From Pseudomonadota bacterium (GTDB lineage Bacteria > Pseudomonadota > Gammaproteobacteria > Steroidobacterales > Steroidobacteraceae): 35,744 nucleotides of DNA. The notes beneath the pieces were generated by a model, which searched no databases, was not told the origin of the DNA, and saw nothing but the letters and a program-made list of their open reading frames with translations. The stretch lies in contig JAEYUC010000018.1 in assembly GCA_023433705.1 (NCBI GenBank), positions 1 through 35,744 of the forward strand. The letters are read 5' to 3'. How positions within the stretch are numbered: position 1 is the first letter of the stretch; every line of letters starts with the position of its first letter. The position numbers and the translations under genes were made by a program. This document shows, piece by piece, positions 1 through 8,714 of the stretch.

Positions 1-2424
1 GGCGATCCGTACTTCGTCATGGAATACATCGATGGCATGCCCATCGACCAGTGGTGTGACAAACACCAGCTGGGCCTGCGCGAGCGCATCGAACTATTCC
101 TGCAGGCGCTGGACGCGGTGAGCTGCGCGCATCGCAGTCTGGTCATTCATCGCGACCTGAAGCCGTCCAACCTGATGGTCGATGCCGACGGACGGGTGAA
201 GCTGCTGGACTTCGGCATCGCCAAACAACTCGATGGCGCGGAGGTCACGGCCACCAGCGACCGCGCGCTGACCTTCGAATACGCGAGCCCCGAGCAGTTG
301 CACGCCGCGCCCATCACGACGGCCACCGACGTGTGGCAGCTGGGCATCGTGCTGCACCGTCTGTTGAGCGGCGCGCATCCGTTCGGCCTGCAGCGCGATA
401 CGCCGCTGCCGCAGCAGTTGCAGTTGCTGGAGCGCGAGCCGGAACCGTTGACGCGCGCGGCGGCGCAGGCCGCCACTGAGCTGGCTGCATTGCGTGGTGG
501 GCTGAGTCCGGAACTGCTGGCGAGAAATCTGCGCGGTCCGCTGACGCAGATCGTGCAAGGCTGTCTGCGGCGCATGCCGGAAGGGCGCTACGTCAGCGTG
601 GACGCGCTGGCCGAAGACTTGCGCCGCTGGATCGGTCACCGACCGCTGCGCATCGTGCCACCCTCGCGCGCGCTGCGCTTCCGCCTGTGGTGGCGTCGCA
701 ATCTCGTGCTGGCCACGGCGGCGTCGCTGGTGTTGCTGTCCGTACTCGGCGGCAGCGGCGCGGCGCTGTGGCAGGCGCGCGAGGCACGCGCGCACGCGGT
801 CATCGCCGAGCAGCAGCGAATCGAAGCGGAACGGCAGAGCGCCAACGCGCGCGAGGCGATGGCGTTCCTCAGCGACACGCTCGCTGCCGCTGCGCCCGAG
901 AACGCGCTCAGTACTGAAGTCAGCGTGCGGCAATTGTTGGACCACGCGCGCGCCAAGCTCGATGAGCGCGGCACGGTCGATCCGCAGGTGCGCCAGGCGG
1001 TACAGCGCCTGTTAGGGCATCTGTACAACGCGCTGGGCGAGCAGCTGATCGCCAGGGAACTGCTGGAAGCCGGCCTCGCCGGACTCGAGCCGCGCAGTCG
1101 CGAGGAAGCATTGGCGCTAGCAGAGGATCACGCCGCACACGCGTTCGTCCTTGGCACGATGGATCTGGGCGAAGAGGGCCTGGTGGCAGCCGAACAGGCG
1201 GCCGCCTTGCGGCGGCGTTTCGCGCCGGACGATCCGATGCAGCAGTTCAAGGCGCTGGAAGCACTTGGCTATGCACACCACCGGGCCCGGGACGTCGAGA
1301 GTGCGGAGAAACTATGGCTGCAGGCGATCGAACTTGCGAAGGCAGGTCCCGAACTCGCGCCGAACGATCTCACGAGCGTCATCAACGTGTACCAGATGCT
1401 GAGCAAGCAGTCGGTGTTCACGGGCGATTTCGCGCGAGCGCTCCAACTGGCCGATGACGCTTTGGCCCTTGCCGAAAGTCGTGGCCTTTCGCCGCAGTCG
1501 CCGATGAAGGCGGGACTGCTCCAGGCCAAGTCCCAGGCGCTCAGCTTCAATGGCAATGCCGCTGCCGCCGAACCGGTGATCCGCGAAGCCATTGCCATTC
1601 ACACGAAGACGGTGGGCAACACCGGAAACGAAGCAGGCTCCTTGCACGGCGAGTTGGGCATCGTGTTGAACGAACTGGGTCGTTACCGTGAGGCGATCGA
1701 AGAGTTAGACCGCGAGCACCAACTCAGGGCTGCTTCCGTCGAAGCGCCGCTGCAACGGGCGATCAACCTCACCAATCGTGGCGCGGTATACGAGAACGCC
1801 GGCGACTATCCACGGGCGCTGGCGGTGTTCGAGGAAAGTCTCGCCATACTCGATGAAAATGGTGTCGGCAAAGAGGAGGCCCGGCGGCGCCAACTGGAGC
1901 GCAACTATGCGCGCGGCTTGGCGTTGGCTGGCCGCTTCGCGGACGCGGATGCGTTACTGCGGCGGCTGCAAGCAGTCGCGCGTCGGCTCGACAGTGAGGA
2001 TTCGGCCGAATATGCGCTGCTGACCTGGAACCGCGTGGTGCTGGCGCGGTACAGCGGCGATACCGCCAACGGTCTTCGTTTGCTGGACGAAGCGAAGGGC
2101 AAGTGGGCGGAACTCGTTCCCGACACACATCCCGTGTTCACCCAGGCCTTTCGCTATGGCGCCGCCTTTGCGCGGCAGCGCGGAGATCTCGCGGCAGCGG
2201 AGCGCGACCAGCGCGAAGCGGTGCGACGATTCGAGACCGGCGCCGTGCCGGTCATGCTCGCCATCGCCCGCGCCGAACTGGCCGCCATCCGCTTTGAGCG
2301 CGGCGACCGCGCTGAAGCACGCGCGCTGCTCGAGCAAGCCATGCCCGTGCTGCGCGATGCGGTGCTGCCGCTCGAAGTGAACCGCAAACTGGCCGAGGTG
2401 TTGGCGCGCAAGCTCGGCGTGTAG
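1..2424 (+). CDS. Hanks-type Ser/Thr protein kinase with TPR tail (5' partial)
   Basis: The frame is open from base 1, so the N-lobe with its glycine loop and ATP-binding lysine lies outside the window. About 807 residues are visible. The catalytic loop HRDLKPSN, the DFG motif (LDFGIAK) and an activation-segment end of the form YASPEQ give a complete catalytic centre, so an active kinase is likely. After the C-lobe a basic stretch (RFRLWWRRN) precedes one hydrophobic segment (LVLATAASLVLLSVLGG), a typical inside-positive membrane anchor. The remaining roughly 550 residues are alanine- and leucine-rich helical repeats of TPR type, predicted to be periplasmic. This kinase-TM-TPR layout is common in Xanthomonadales-like bacteria; substrates are unknown. 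It converges on the minus-strand exported operon with a 26-bp gap. Family assignment is secure; the role is not. Confidence 0.93.
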   Translation, partial: GDPYFVMEYIDGMPIDQWCDKHQLGLRERIELFLQALDAVSCAHRSLVIHRDLKPSNLMVDADGRVKLLDFGIAKQLDGAEVTATSDRALTFEYASPEQLHAAPITTATDVWQLGIVLHRLLSGAHPFGLQRDTPLPQQLQLLEREPEPLTRAAAQAATELAALRGGLSPELLARNLRGPLTQIVQGCLRRMPEGRYVSVDALAEDLRRWIGHRPLRIVPPSRALRFRLWWRRNLVLATAASLVLLSVLGGSGAALWQAREARAHAVIAEQQRIEAERQSANAREAMAFLSDTLAAAAPENALSTEVSVRQLLDHARAKLDERGTVDPQVRQAVQRLLGHLYNALGEQLIARELLEAGLAGLEPRSREEALALAEDHAAHAFVLGTMDLGEEGLVAAEQAAALRRRFAPDDPMQQFKALEALGYAHHRARDVESAEKLWLQAIELAKAGPELAPNDLTSVINVYQMLSKQSVFTGDFARALQLADDALALAESRGLSPQSPMKAGLLQAKSQALSFNGNAAAAEPVIREAIAIHTKTVGNTGNEAGSLHGELGIVLNELGRYREAIEELDREHQLRAASVEAPLQRAINLTNRGAVYENAGDYPRALAVFEESLAILDENGVGKEEARRRQLERNYARGLALAGRFADADALLRRLQAVARRLDSEDSAEYALLTWNRVVLARYSGDTANGLRLLDEAKGKWAELVPDTHPVFTQAFRYGAAFARQRGDLAAAERDQREAVRRFETGAVPVMLAIARAELAAIRFERGDRAEARALLEQAMPVLRDAVLPLEVNRKLAEVLARKLGV

Positions 2425-2450
2425 GCGGCTTTCGAGGGGGCTCGTCTCGC

Positions 2451-2918
2451 TCAGTCGACGAACACCGTCGGTGACCCCTGGATAACTTGGCCATGGGGCC
2501 CCGGTGGTTGGGGCACCAGGACTTGATCACCGACGCGGGCGACTGGCTTGCCGCCACCGTTGAGCTGGACCGTCGGGCCTTTCAAGTGCGCCGAGTTGCC
2601 AGCCTGGAGCGTGGCCACCGTGTTGCTCTTCAGGAGCAAATCCGCCCCCGCTTGGATGGTGAGTGCCTGGGTACTCTTGATCGTCAGCGAGTTGCCGTTG
2701 ATGGTGATGAAGGCGCGCAATTGCGAGTTCTGCTGTTCCAGCTCGGCGACTTTTCGTGCCGTCTCGGCTAGTTGTCTCTCCAGCGCGGCAAGTCGGATCT
2801 CGGAGGTGTCGCGGGACGCGGCCGGCAGCTTGCCGACTCCCTCCTGGGAGACAGCGACGGCCCCCGCGAGCATGACGGCAGCCGCTGTGGCTGCCATCAC
2901 TAACTTCTTGACTGACAT
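2451..2918 (-). CDS. Exported coiled-coil/beta-repeat protein with PAAR-like end (copy C1)
   Basis: 155 residues, the last gene of the exported operon. AGGAG lies 7 nt before the ATG. Residues 1-25 form a Sec signal peptide (lysines, then an Ala/Val-rich core). Residues 40-70 are a heptad-like coiled coil (LERQLAETARKVAELEQQN). Residues 71-120 are short alternating beta repeats (ITINGNSLTIKS, LTIQAGADLLLKS, LQAGNSAHLKG) like the C-terminal needle of VgrG or phage gpV. The end carries GKPVARVGD and GQVIQGSPTVFVD, which resemble halves of the PAAR motif. A homotrimeric needle would fit, but the Sec signal is odd for a type VI spike, which normally assembles in the cytoplasm. The gene is paralogous to its neighbour at 3006-3449. 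The signal peptide and repeats are seen directly; the fold is inferred. Confidence 0.82.
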   Translation of the reverse strand: MSVKKLVMAATAAAVMLAGAVAVSQEGVGKLPAASRDTSEIRLAALERQLAETARKVAELEQQNSQLRAFITINGNSLTIKSTQALTIQAGADLLLKSNTVATLQAGNSAHLKGPTVQLNGGGKPVARVGDQVLVPQPPGPHGQVIQGSPTVFVD

Positions 2919-3005
2919 GATTCGAATCTCCTGTGGAATACGCTGCGCAAAGAATCGGGGATCTATGAAGCCGGGCTCGGACCTTGGTCGCGGGAAAGTC
3001 GCGGC

Positions 3006-3449
3006 TCAATTTCCGACGAATACCGTTGAGGCCCCTTTGATGATGTTGCCAATACCCCCGTGCGGGGGCGCCTGAATCTGATCACCGAGACGGGCCACCG
3101 GCTTGCCGGAACCGTTCAGGAACACACTGGTGCCTTTCACCCAGGTTAGACCGCCCTCGAGCACGGCCTCGGCCGCGCCCTTCAGTACCAGTTTCGAGCC
3201 AGCCTGGAAGTTGAGATCCGCGGCACTCTTGATCGTCAGCGAGCTGCCGTTGATCGTGATGAATGCGCGCAATTGCGTGTTCTGTTTCTCGAGTTCGGCG
3301 ATTCTCTTTTCCATGGCGATGAGCCGGGTTTCGACGGTGTTTTGAGCGGCAACCGCCTGCTGGCTGCTCGCTTCCCGCGAGACGGCGAAAACGCCGGCCA
3401 ACATGACAACAGCCGTGGCAGCTGCCCAAGTACGTCTCTTTTCCGACAT
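3006..3449 (-). CDS. Exported coiled-coil/beta-repeat protein with PAAR-like end (copy C2)
   Basis: 147 residues starting MSEKRRTWAA. This start has GGAGG 10 nt upstream and exposes a clean signal peptide; the frame could start 48 nt earlier but that would bury the signal. The order matches copy C1: signal peptide, coiled coil (RLIAMEKRIAELEKQN), the nearly identical block FITINGSSLTIKS, beta repeats rich in G, L and V, then GKPVARLGD and IIKGASTVFVGN. The two copies differ most in the middle beta repeats, so they could form different homotrimers or a mixed needle. It lies 75 bp downstream of the B1 lipoprotein gene and 87 bp upstream of C1. No enzymatic residues are apparent. A structural or carrier role is inference. 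Confidence 0.82.
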   Translation of the reverse strand: MSEKRRTWAAATAVVMLAGVFAVSREASSQQAVAAQNTVETRLIAMEKRIAELEKQNTQLRAFITINGSSLTIKSAADLNFQAGSKLVLKGAAEAVLEGGLTWVKGTSVFLNGSGKPVARLGDQIQAPPHGGIGNIIKGASTVFVGN

Positions 3450-3524
3450 GATCGATACCTCCGGGATAGTTAGCCTGCTTCGTGGCGACCTGGACACGCT
3501 TGGCAGAGCGACGCAATGCGGTCG

Positions 3525-4790
3525 TCACTTGATGAGCGTCAGCGTGCAGCTCCACGGTTCTGTGATGAGAATCTGGCCGCCGATGACATTGCGGCCCGGC
3601 GGCAGGGTGAGCGTGCCGCTCGTCTCGTCCTTGTCGAGGGCGATGCGGTACGGACCCTCGCCGATGGCGCCGGAATGTTTCCAGTCCCAGGTGCCGGCTC
3701 TCTCGCCGCTGGGTGTGAACCGGAAGTGCACGCCGTTCGTCCGTGCATGGAAAGGTCCATCGACGTCGGGAATTTCGCCCTGCAGCGCGCAACCGCCGAT
3801 CACGTAACCCTTCTTGCAGTTGTTCGCGCTGCGGCGAATCTGGTTCATGCGCTGCTCGACGAGTTGCTCGAGCTCATGTTTGGACCATTCGAGGGCCGGG
3901 CCGCTCAGCAGCCCGACCACTGGCGTGAGAATGCCGGCGACCGCGCCGGTCACCGTGTTGACGCCTCGCACGGTGTCATCGGCGATGATGTCCGCGCGCA
4001 TCTCGTCGAGCTGTTTGAGGATCTTCTCCTTCTCACCGGGAGCCCACTGTGCGCCGCGCGGATTGCTCTCGATGCACTTGCGCAGTTCGTCGAGTTCCTT
4101 GATGCGTTTGAGCGCCTCCTTGGAGAGTTTGCTCAGATCCTTGGCCGCGTTGGCCACGGTGATCTGCGCGCTGATCCTGCCACCCATCTTGGCGCCGAGG
4201 GTCTTCTCGAGCAGCCTGTCGCGTACTTCGTCGCTGGCGGTCTCGGTGACCCAGCGCTGGAACACCTGTCCGAAACCGCCTGAGAACTGCTGTGCGTGGG
4301 CGGTGGGGATCAGCAAACCGATGAGGTCCAGTTCGCGTGCACGCATCGCGGGCGGCAGCGCGGAGGCGATCGCCATGGGGATGTCCGCTTCCGGCACGTA
4401 GTACTGGATCGCGAGCGCGACGCGGCCTGGTTCCACCGACGATTCCAGGATCTGCGCCGGCTTGACCTCGCTGGCGTCGACGCGGCGCACGCGCAACTCG
4501 ATGCGCGATGTGTCACCCCAAGGGTAGGTGAGCACGACATGCGCCACGCCGGGCTCGGGACTGCTGGCATTCCAGGTAGTCAGGGCCAGCACGCGAGCTT
4601 CGTCCGGCTCGGCGCCCGCGGCGATCAACTTCTGCACGATGGCCGGATCCGGCGTGCCGTCCGGATTCGGTTCGGGTGCGGGGGGAAGCTGCGTTTCGGC
4701 GGCGGGCGGGGTCCGATTGTCGGTGGGCGCATTGCCACCGCAGCCCGCGAGCGCGAGCAGCAACGGAGCGAGCAGGGCGATGCGTTGCAT
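3525..4790 (-). CDS. Exported lipoprotein of unknown family (copy B1)
   Basis: 421 residues from the ATG at 4790, which has GAGGAG 7 nt upstream; the ATG 15 nt earlier overlaps the A1 stop and lacks a site. Residues 1-17 are a lipoprotein signal with lipobox LAGC (Cys17), followed by a Pro-rich linker. Residues 45-150 form an alpha/beta-looking domain with TTWNASSPEPGVAHVVLTYP. Near residue 160 a hydrophobic run ends in IPTAHAQQ, which looks like an internal signal-peptidase site. Residues 180-270 are charged helices. Residues 271-300 are a Gly/Val-rich hydrophobic segment (VTGAVAGILTPVVGLLSGPA). The C-terminal 95 residues differ completely from paralogue B2. I do not recognise the family. 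Translation is probably coupled to A1. Confidence 0.85.
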   Translation of the reverse strand: MQRIALLAPLLLALAGCGGNAPTDNRTPPAAETQLPPAPEPNPDGTPDPAIVQKLIAAGAEPDEARVLALTTWNASSPEPGVAHVVLTYPWGDTSRIELRVRRVDASEVKPAQILESSVEPGRVALAIQYYVPEADIPMAIASALPPAMRARELDLIGLLIPTAHAQQFSGGFGQVFQRWVTETASDEVRDRLLEKTLGAKMGGRISAQITVANAAKDLSKLSKEALKRIKELDELRKCIESNPRGAQWAPGEKEKILKQLDEMRADIIADDTVRGVNTVTGAVAGILTPVVGLLSGPALEWSKHELEQLVEQRMNQIRRSANNCKKGYVIGGCALQGEIPDVDGPFHARTNGVHFRFTPSGERAGTWDWKHSGAIGEGPYRIALDKDETSGTLTLPPGRNVIGGQILITEPWSCTLTLIK

Positions 4791-4801
4791 CGTGACGCTC
4801 C

Positions 4802-5932
4802 TCATTTCACCAGCGCCTTGAAAACTTCCGCGTTCTGTTCGATGAGGTCGCGAAGCGGGTAGTACTCGCCGCGCTTGGCCTGATTACCCAGACGGATCAC
4901 GATGTATTGCGGCTCGCCGGCGGCCTTGGACTTGTCCAGGTAGTTCGGGCTCGGCTTGATCGGCACCTGCACGCCGGAGGCAACCTGCGATGCCTCGAGG
5001 AATTCGTAGACCATCTCGTAGTTCATGCGCACGAAGGCCGGCTGCTGCAGCCACGCCGCGGGCTGCTCGAGCAACTGCTGGTAGCGCGCGGTGGGTTTTG
5101 CGTACTGCATGGCAACGACGCTGTTGATCGTCGCGTGATCGACCGGTTGTCCGCTGCTGGTGTAGGTGCGTGTCATGTCTTTGCGCGTGTGCGCCGCGCC
5201 GGTCTGCAGGATGCCGATCTGCTTGCGCAGGAACTCCTCGCGGCTGACATAGGCGTAGGGCAGCTGCCCGCCGCGGGTGAACCAGTAGATGTCGGCGTGT
5301 TCGCCGCGGATGTGGAAGAACCCGTTCTTAGGCTGCGGCAGGCCATCGATGAGCCATTCGTCCAACAGCTTGTAGAAGCCGAATTGCGAGTCCTCGCCAG
5401 CGCCGTCACCGTTCGCGCTGTCCGGCGTGAACTTGATGGGCACCAGGTACGGACCATGGTGCAGGCCGTCGTTGATGGTGATGTAGGCGGAAAATGCGTA
5501 GTGCCCGTTCCTGGTGAACTTGCCGTTGGACAGGCAGCCATACGGATACGCGAGCACATGGAAATTCCACGGGTGCATGTTCGCGGGCATGCCGTCATTC
5601 GGCGTGAACACGGTGCCGCCGGTGCGGATCTCGAAGCCGTTCGGTGCGAAGCCGGCGAAGATCGGCTTGATCTTCGCCAACACCGTCGCGGCGCCCGCCG
5701 GGCTGGGAGCGTATGCCTCGTCCTTGCGTGCGGCGGCGGTGCGGCCTACCGCGTTCGCGTCGCAACTGGCCTGCATCTGCGCCAGTGGTACGGCGGGGCC
5801 GGAGGGCACCGGCTTGATGTCGGCGGGTATGTCGCGGGCGATACCTTGCGCCTGTGCCGCCTGCGGCAAGGCGCCGGCGACAGTAGCTAGTATTGCCGTG
5901 GCGATGGGCGCAGCGATGGTGGCGATTCTCAT
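4802..5932 (-). CDS. Exported protein of unknown family (copy A1)
   Basis: 376 residues from MRIATIAAP; AAGGA lies 8 nt before this ATG, whereas the longer frame (12 more codons) runs into the B2 stop and has a polar start. A Sec signal ends near QAAQAQG. The mature part begins DIPADIKPVPSGPAVPLAQM, shared almost exactly with A2. Conserved blocks include FAGFAPNGFE, GFYKLLDEWLIDGLPQ, DIYWFTRGGQLPYAYVSREE, and the C-terminal GEYYPLRDLIEQNAEVFKAL. The protein is aromatic- and Gly-rich, looks beta-rich and ends in a helix. It has no lipobox and no transmembrane segment after the signal. I know no family for it. Its repeated pairing with a B lipoprotein suggests the two act together in the periplasm or outside the cell. 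Confidence 0.85.
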   Translation of the reverse strand: MRIATIAAPIATAILATVAGALPQAAQAQGIARDIPADIKPVPSGPAVPLAQMQASCDANAVGRTAAARKDEAYAPSPAGAATVLAKIKPIFAGFAPNGFEIRTGGTVFTPNDGMPANMHPWNFHVLAYPYGCLSNGKFTRNGHYAFSAYITINDGLHHGPYLVPIKFTPDSANGDGAGEDSQFGFYKLLDEWLIDGLPQPKNGFFHIRGEHADIYWFTRGGQLPYAYVSREEFLRKQIGILQTGAAHTRKDMTRTYTSSGQPVDHATINSVVAMQYAKPTARYQQLLEQPAAWLQQPAFVRMNYEMVYEFLEASQVASGVQVPIKPSPNYLDKSKAAGEPQYIVIRLGNQAKRGEYYPLRDLIEQNAEVFKALVK

Positions 5933-5964
5933 GTCATGTTCCTTGGATTGCCCGCTTGGTTCGT

Positions 5965-7266
5965 TCATCCGTCGCAGTCATCGATCTGTGTCCAGACGGC
6001 CTTGCCGGGTGGTTGCTGGATGCAGGCGCCAGTCGGGAGACAGACCGTGCCCTGGTAAGTCGCGGACATCCGGTTCTTGTCGCCGGTGAGCGTGTAACTT
6101 CCGTTGCCGCGCACGCCGCTGTGATTGAAGGTGAATGAGCCGCCCCGTGCGCTCGAGGGCGTGTGTGTCATCGAGCCACCGCAGGCGGCAAACGTGAATG
6201 GCTTGGTCACGTCGCAGACTTTCCACGGGCCGCGACAGTCGCCGACGCCATCGATGAGGTACGAGTTCTTGTCGCACTCGGGCGCGCTGCGGCGAATCTG
6301 GTCCATGCGCTGCTTCACGAGTTGTTCCAGCTCGTGTTGCGACGACGCGAGCGCGGGGCCGGTCAGGAATCCAACTATCGGAGTGAGCACGCCGGCCACG
6401 GCGCCGGTCACCGTGTTCACGCCCCTCACCGTGTCGTCCGCGATGATTTCCGCGCGGGCCTCGTCGAGCTGCTCGAGGATCTTCTCCTTCTGCCCGGCAA
6501 CCCACTTCACGCCGCTCGGGTTGCCCTCGATGCACTTGCGCAGCTCGTCGAGTTCCTGGATGCGCTTGCGCGCCTTCTCGGAGAGCTCGTGCAGCTCCTT
6601 GCCGGCGTTGGCCACGTTGATCGCGGCGCCGACCCTGCCGCCGGTCTTGGCGCCCAAGGTCTTGCTGAGCAGCTTGTCGCGCACTTCGTCGCTGGCAGTC
6701 TGGGTGAGCCAGCTCTGAAACACTTCTCCATAGCCGCCGGAGAATTGCTGCGCATGGGCGGTGGGAATCAGCATGCCGAGAAGATCGAGTCCGCGCGGGC
6801 GCGCCACCGGCGGTAGCGCGGAAGCCAGTGTCAGCGGGATGTCCGTTTCCGGCATGTAGTAGCGGATCGCGAGCGCCACCCGACCGGGCGCCACCGAGGC
6901 ATCGAGAATTTCCGCCGGCCGGATCTCGCTGGCATCCACGCGCCGCACGCGCAACTCGATGCGCGAGGTGTCGCCCCAAGGGTAGGTGAGCACGACATGG
7001 GCCACGCCCGGCTCGGGGTTGCTGGCGCTCCAGGTAGTCAGGGCCAGCAGGCGAGCCTCGTCCGGTTCAACGCCCGCATCGAGCAGCCGTTGCACGACGG
7101 CCGGGTCCGGCGCGCCGTCCGGGTTCGGTGCGGGCGCGCGCGGGAGTTGACTGGCACCGTGCGTCGCACCGGTCTGCGCCGCGTCGGACGCACCTTGGCC
7201 GCCGCAAGCGGCAAGCGCCAGCAGCATCGCGGCCGGTAACCCAAGGCGCGTCTTCGTGGTGCCCAT
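5965..7266 (-). CDS. Exported lipoprotein of unknown family (copy B2)
   Basis: 433 residues, paralogue of B1. The lipobox is LAAC (Cys21). Residues 35-320 match B1 almost block for block: the TTWSASNPEPGVAHVVLTYP segment, the internal LIPTAHAQQFSGG, the charged helices (LDELRKCIEGNPSG) and the hydrophobic VTGAVAGVLTPIVGFLTGPA. From about residue 325 the sequence becomes unrelated to B1: it is Cys-rich (about eight Cys) with Ser/Thr/Gly-rich strands, which suggests disulfides and a periplasmic or surface location. The ATG directly abuts the A2 stop (TAGATG), so translation is likely coupled to A2. Unknown function. Confidence 0.85.
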   Translation of the reverse strand: MGTTKTRLGLPAAMLLALAACGGQGASDAAQTGATHGASQLPRAPAPNPDGAPDPAVVQRLLDAGVEPDEARLLALTTWSASNPEPGVAHVVLTYPWGDTSRIELRVRRVDASEIRPAEILDASVAPGRVALAIRYYMPETDIPLTLASALPPVARPRGLDLLGMLIPTAHAQQFSGGYGEVFQSWLTQTASDEVRDKLLSKTLGAKTGGRVGAAINVANAGKELHELSEKARKRIQELDELRKCIEGNPSGVKWVAGQKEKILEQLDEARAEIIADDTVRGVNTVTGAVAGVLTPIVGFLTGPALASSQHELEQLVKQRMDQIRRSAPECDKNSYLIDGVGDCRGPWKVCDVTKPFTFAACGGSMTHTPSSARGGSFTFNHSGVRGNGSYTLTGDKNRMSATYQGTVCLPTGACIQQPPGKAVWTQIDDCDG

Positions 7267-8676
7267 CTACTTCACCAGCGCCTTGAAGACTTCGGCGTTC
7301 TGCTCGATCAGGTCGCGCAGCTGGTAGTACTCGCCGCGCCGGTGCGAGTTCTTCATGTAGATGACGATGTATTGCGGCTCGCCAGGCGCCTTGGAGTCGT
7401 CCAGGTAGTTGGGGTCCGGCTTGATCGGCACCAGCACGCGGGAGTCGACCTTCGACTCGTCGAGGATTTCGTAGCTCGCATCCGTCGCGCTCGCGCTCGG
7501 ACTCAGGATGGTTTTCTGCTGCAGCCAGGACACCGGCTGCTTCAACAGCTTCTGGTAGTTGGCGATGGGCTTGCGGTAGCCGTAGTCGAGCATCTGATCG
7601 ATCTTCGCGCGGTTGGGCTGCAGGCCGGCGGCGGTGAACGAGCGCTCCAGCTTGCGGCTCTCGTCGGCCAGGCCGATCTGCAGGATGTCGATCTGCTTGC
7701 GCAGGAATTCCCCGCGTGTCACGTACGCGAACGGCAACTGGCCGCCGCGCGTGAACCAGTACGTGTCGGTGTATTCGCCAGAGGTGTGGCCCCCGACATG
7801 AAAATAGCCGTTGGCCGCCTGCGGCAGGCCATTCCTGATCCAGTCGCCGCGCAGACGGTAGAAGCCGAGCTTGGCGTCCTGGCTGGTGCCGTCGCCGTTC
7901 TCGCTGTTGGGGTCGAAGTCGTGGGGCAGGGCGAACGGTCCCTCGCCCATGCTGTAGTTGACGTTGATGAACGCGTGAAAGCCGTAGTGGGTGTCCTTGA
8001 AGAACTTGCCGTTCGAATGGCAGCCGTAGGGTTGCGAGCCCACGGCGTAAACCCACGGGCGCATGTACGCGGGCTGCAGGGCGGTCACGTCGACCGGCTG
8101 GCTGACGCTGGCCTCGGTTTCAAACCCATTCGGCGCGAAGCCGGCGAACACCGGCTTGATCTTCGCCAGCACGGCCGCCGCGCCGGGCACGCCAAGATTG
8201 AAGACGGGATCCTTGCGCGCGGCCTTGGTGCGGCCCACCGCATTCACATCGCAACTGGCCTGCATCTTCGCCAGCGGCACGGCGGGGCCGGAGGGAACCG
8301 GCTTGATGTCGGCGGGCAGGGCATGGACGGTCGGGATGGCGGCCTGGGCTGGTTCCGCGCCGGCTGTCTCTAGACTGCGCGTCGCGTCTGAGTCCGGCAC
8401 CACGTCGTCAGTCGCGGTGTTTTCCGGCTCATAGGTCTCGACCTTCGAGCCCTTCTTCTTGGCCGCCCGGATGCACTGCTCGTCACCCAGTGCGCAGCGC
8501 ACCACCTTTCGTGTGGCCTGGTCCGCCTTGTTCTCCACTTCTTCCGTCGTCGCTCGCTTGATCCTGTCCTTCAGGAGGTCGCCGAGGCTCTGCGCCTGCG
8601 CCACCTGCGGAAGGGTGCAGGCGAAGGTAGCTAGCACAAGCGTGGCAATGTAGGCGATCGTCGTATGGCGTTTCAT
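7267..8676 (-). CDS. Exported protein of unknown family (copy A2)
   Basis: 469 residues from MKRHTTIAYI, with AGGA 8 nt upstream; the open frame continues far upstream but only as a shadow of the lead gene. A Sec signal ends at QVAQAQ. Compared with A1 it has an extra 70-residue charged region after the signal (KDRIKRATTEEVENKADQ, then a CALGDEQC pair of cysteines and an acidic Asp/Thr-rich linker). The core from DIKPVPSGPAVPLAKMQASC to the end matches A1, including TYWFTRGGQLPFAYVTRGE and GEYYQLRDLIEQNAEVFKAL. The C-terminal block is near-identical in both copies, so it is probably functional. No family is recognised. Confidence 0.85.
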   Translation of the reverse strand: MKRHTTIAYIATLVLATFACTLPQVAQAQSLGDLLKDRIKRATTEEVENKADQATRKVVRCALGDEQCIRAAKKKGSKVETYEPENTATDDVVPDSDATRSLETAGAEPAQAAIPTVHALPADIKPVPSGPAVPLAKMQASCDVNAVGRTKAARKDPVFNLGVPGAAAVLAKIKPVFAGFAPNGFETEASVSQPVDVTALQPAYMRPWVYAVGSQPYGCHSNGKFFKDTHYGFHAFINVNYSMGEGPFALPHDFDPNSENGDGTSQDAKLGFYRLRGDWIRNGLPQAANGYFHVGGHTSGEYTDTYWFTRGGQLPFAYVTRGEFLRKQIDILQIGLADESRKLERSFTAAGLQPNRAKIDQMLDYGYRKPIANYQKLLKQPVSWLQQKTILSPSASATDASYEILDESKVDSRVLVPIKPDPNYLDDSKAPGEPQYIVIYMKNSHRRGEYYQLRDLIEQNAEVFKALVK

Positions 8677-8714
8677 GACGGATTCCTGGTTGCAAGTCGG
8701 CATAAGGTTGGTAG

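Larger units (their letters stand above)
3525..8676 (-). repeat. Tandem duplication of an A-B gene pair
   Basis: The pair at 3525-5932 (B1 and A1) and the pair at 5965-8676 (B2 and A2) are in the same order and orientation. Long stretches are nearly identical at the DNA level by eye, for example around 4495-4560 against 6955-7020. Both A genes and the N-terminal two thirds of both B genes align. The B 3' ends and the A 5' ends do not. This is an ancient tandem duplication with local replacement, not an assembly repeat. Confidence 0.8.
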
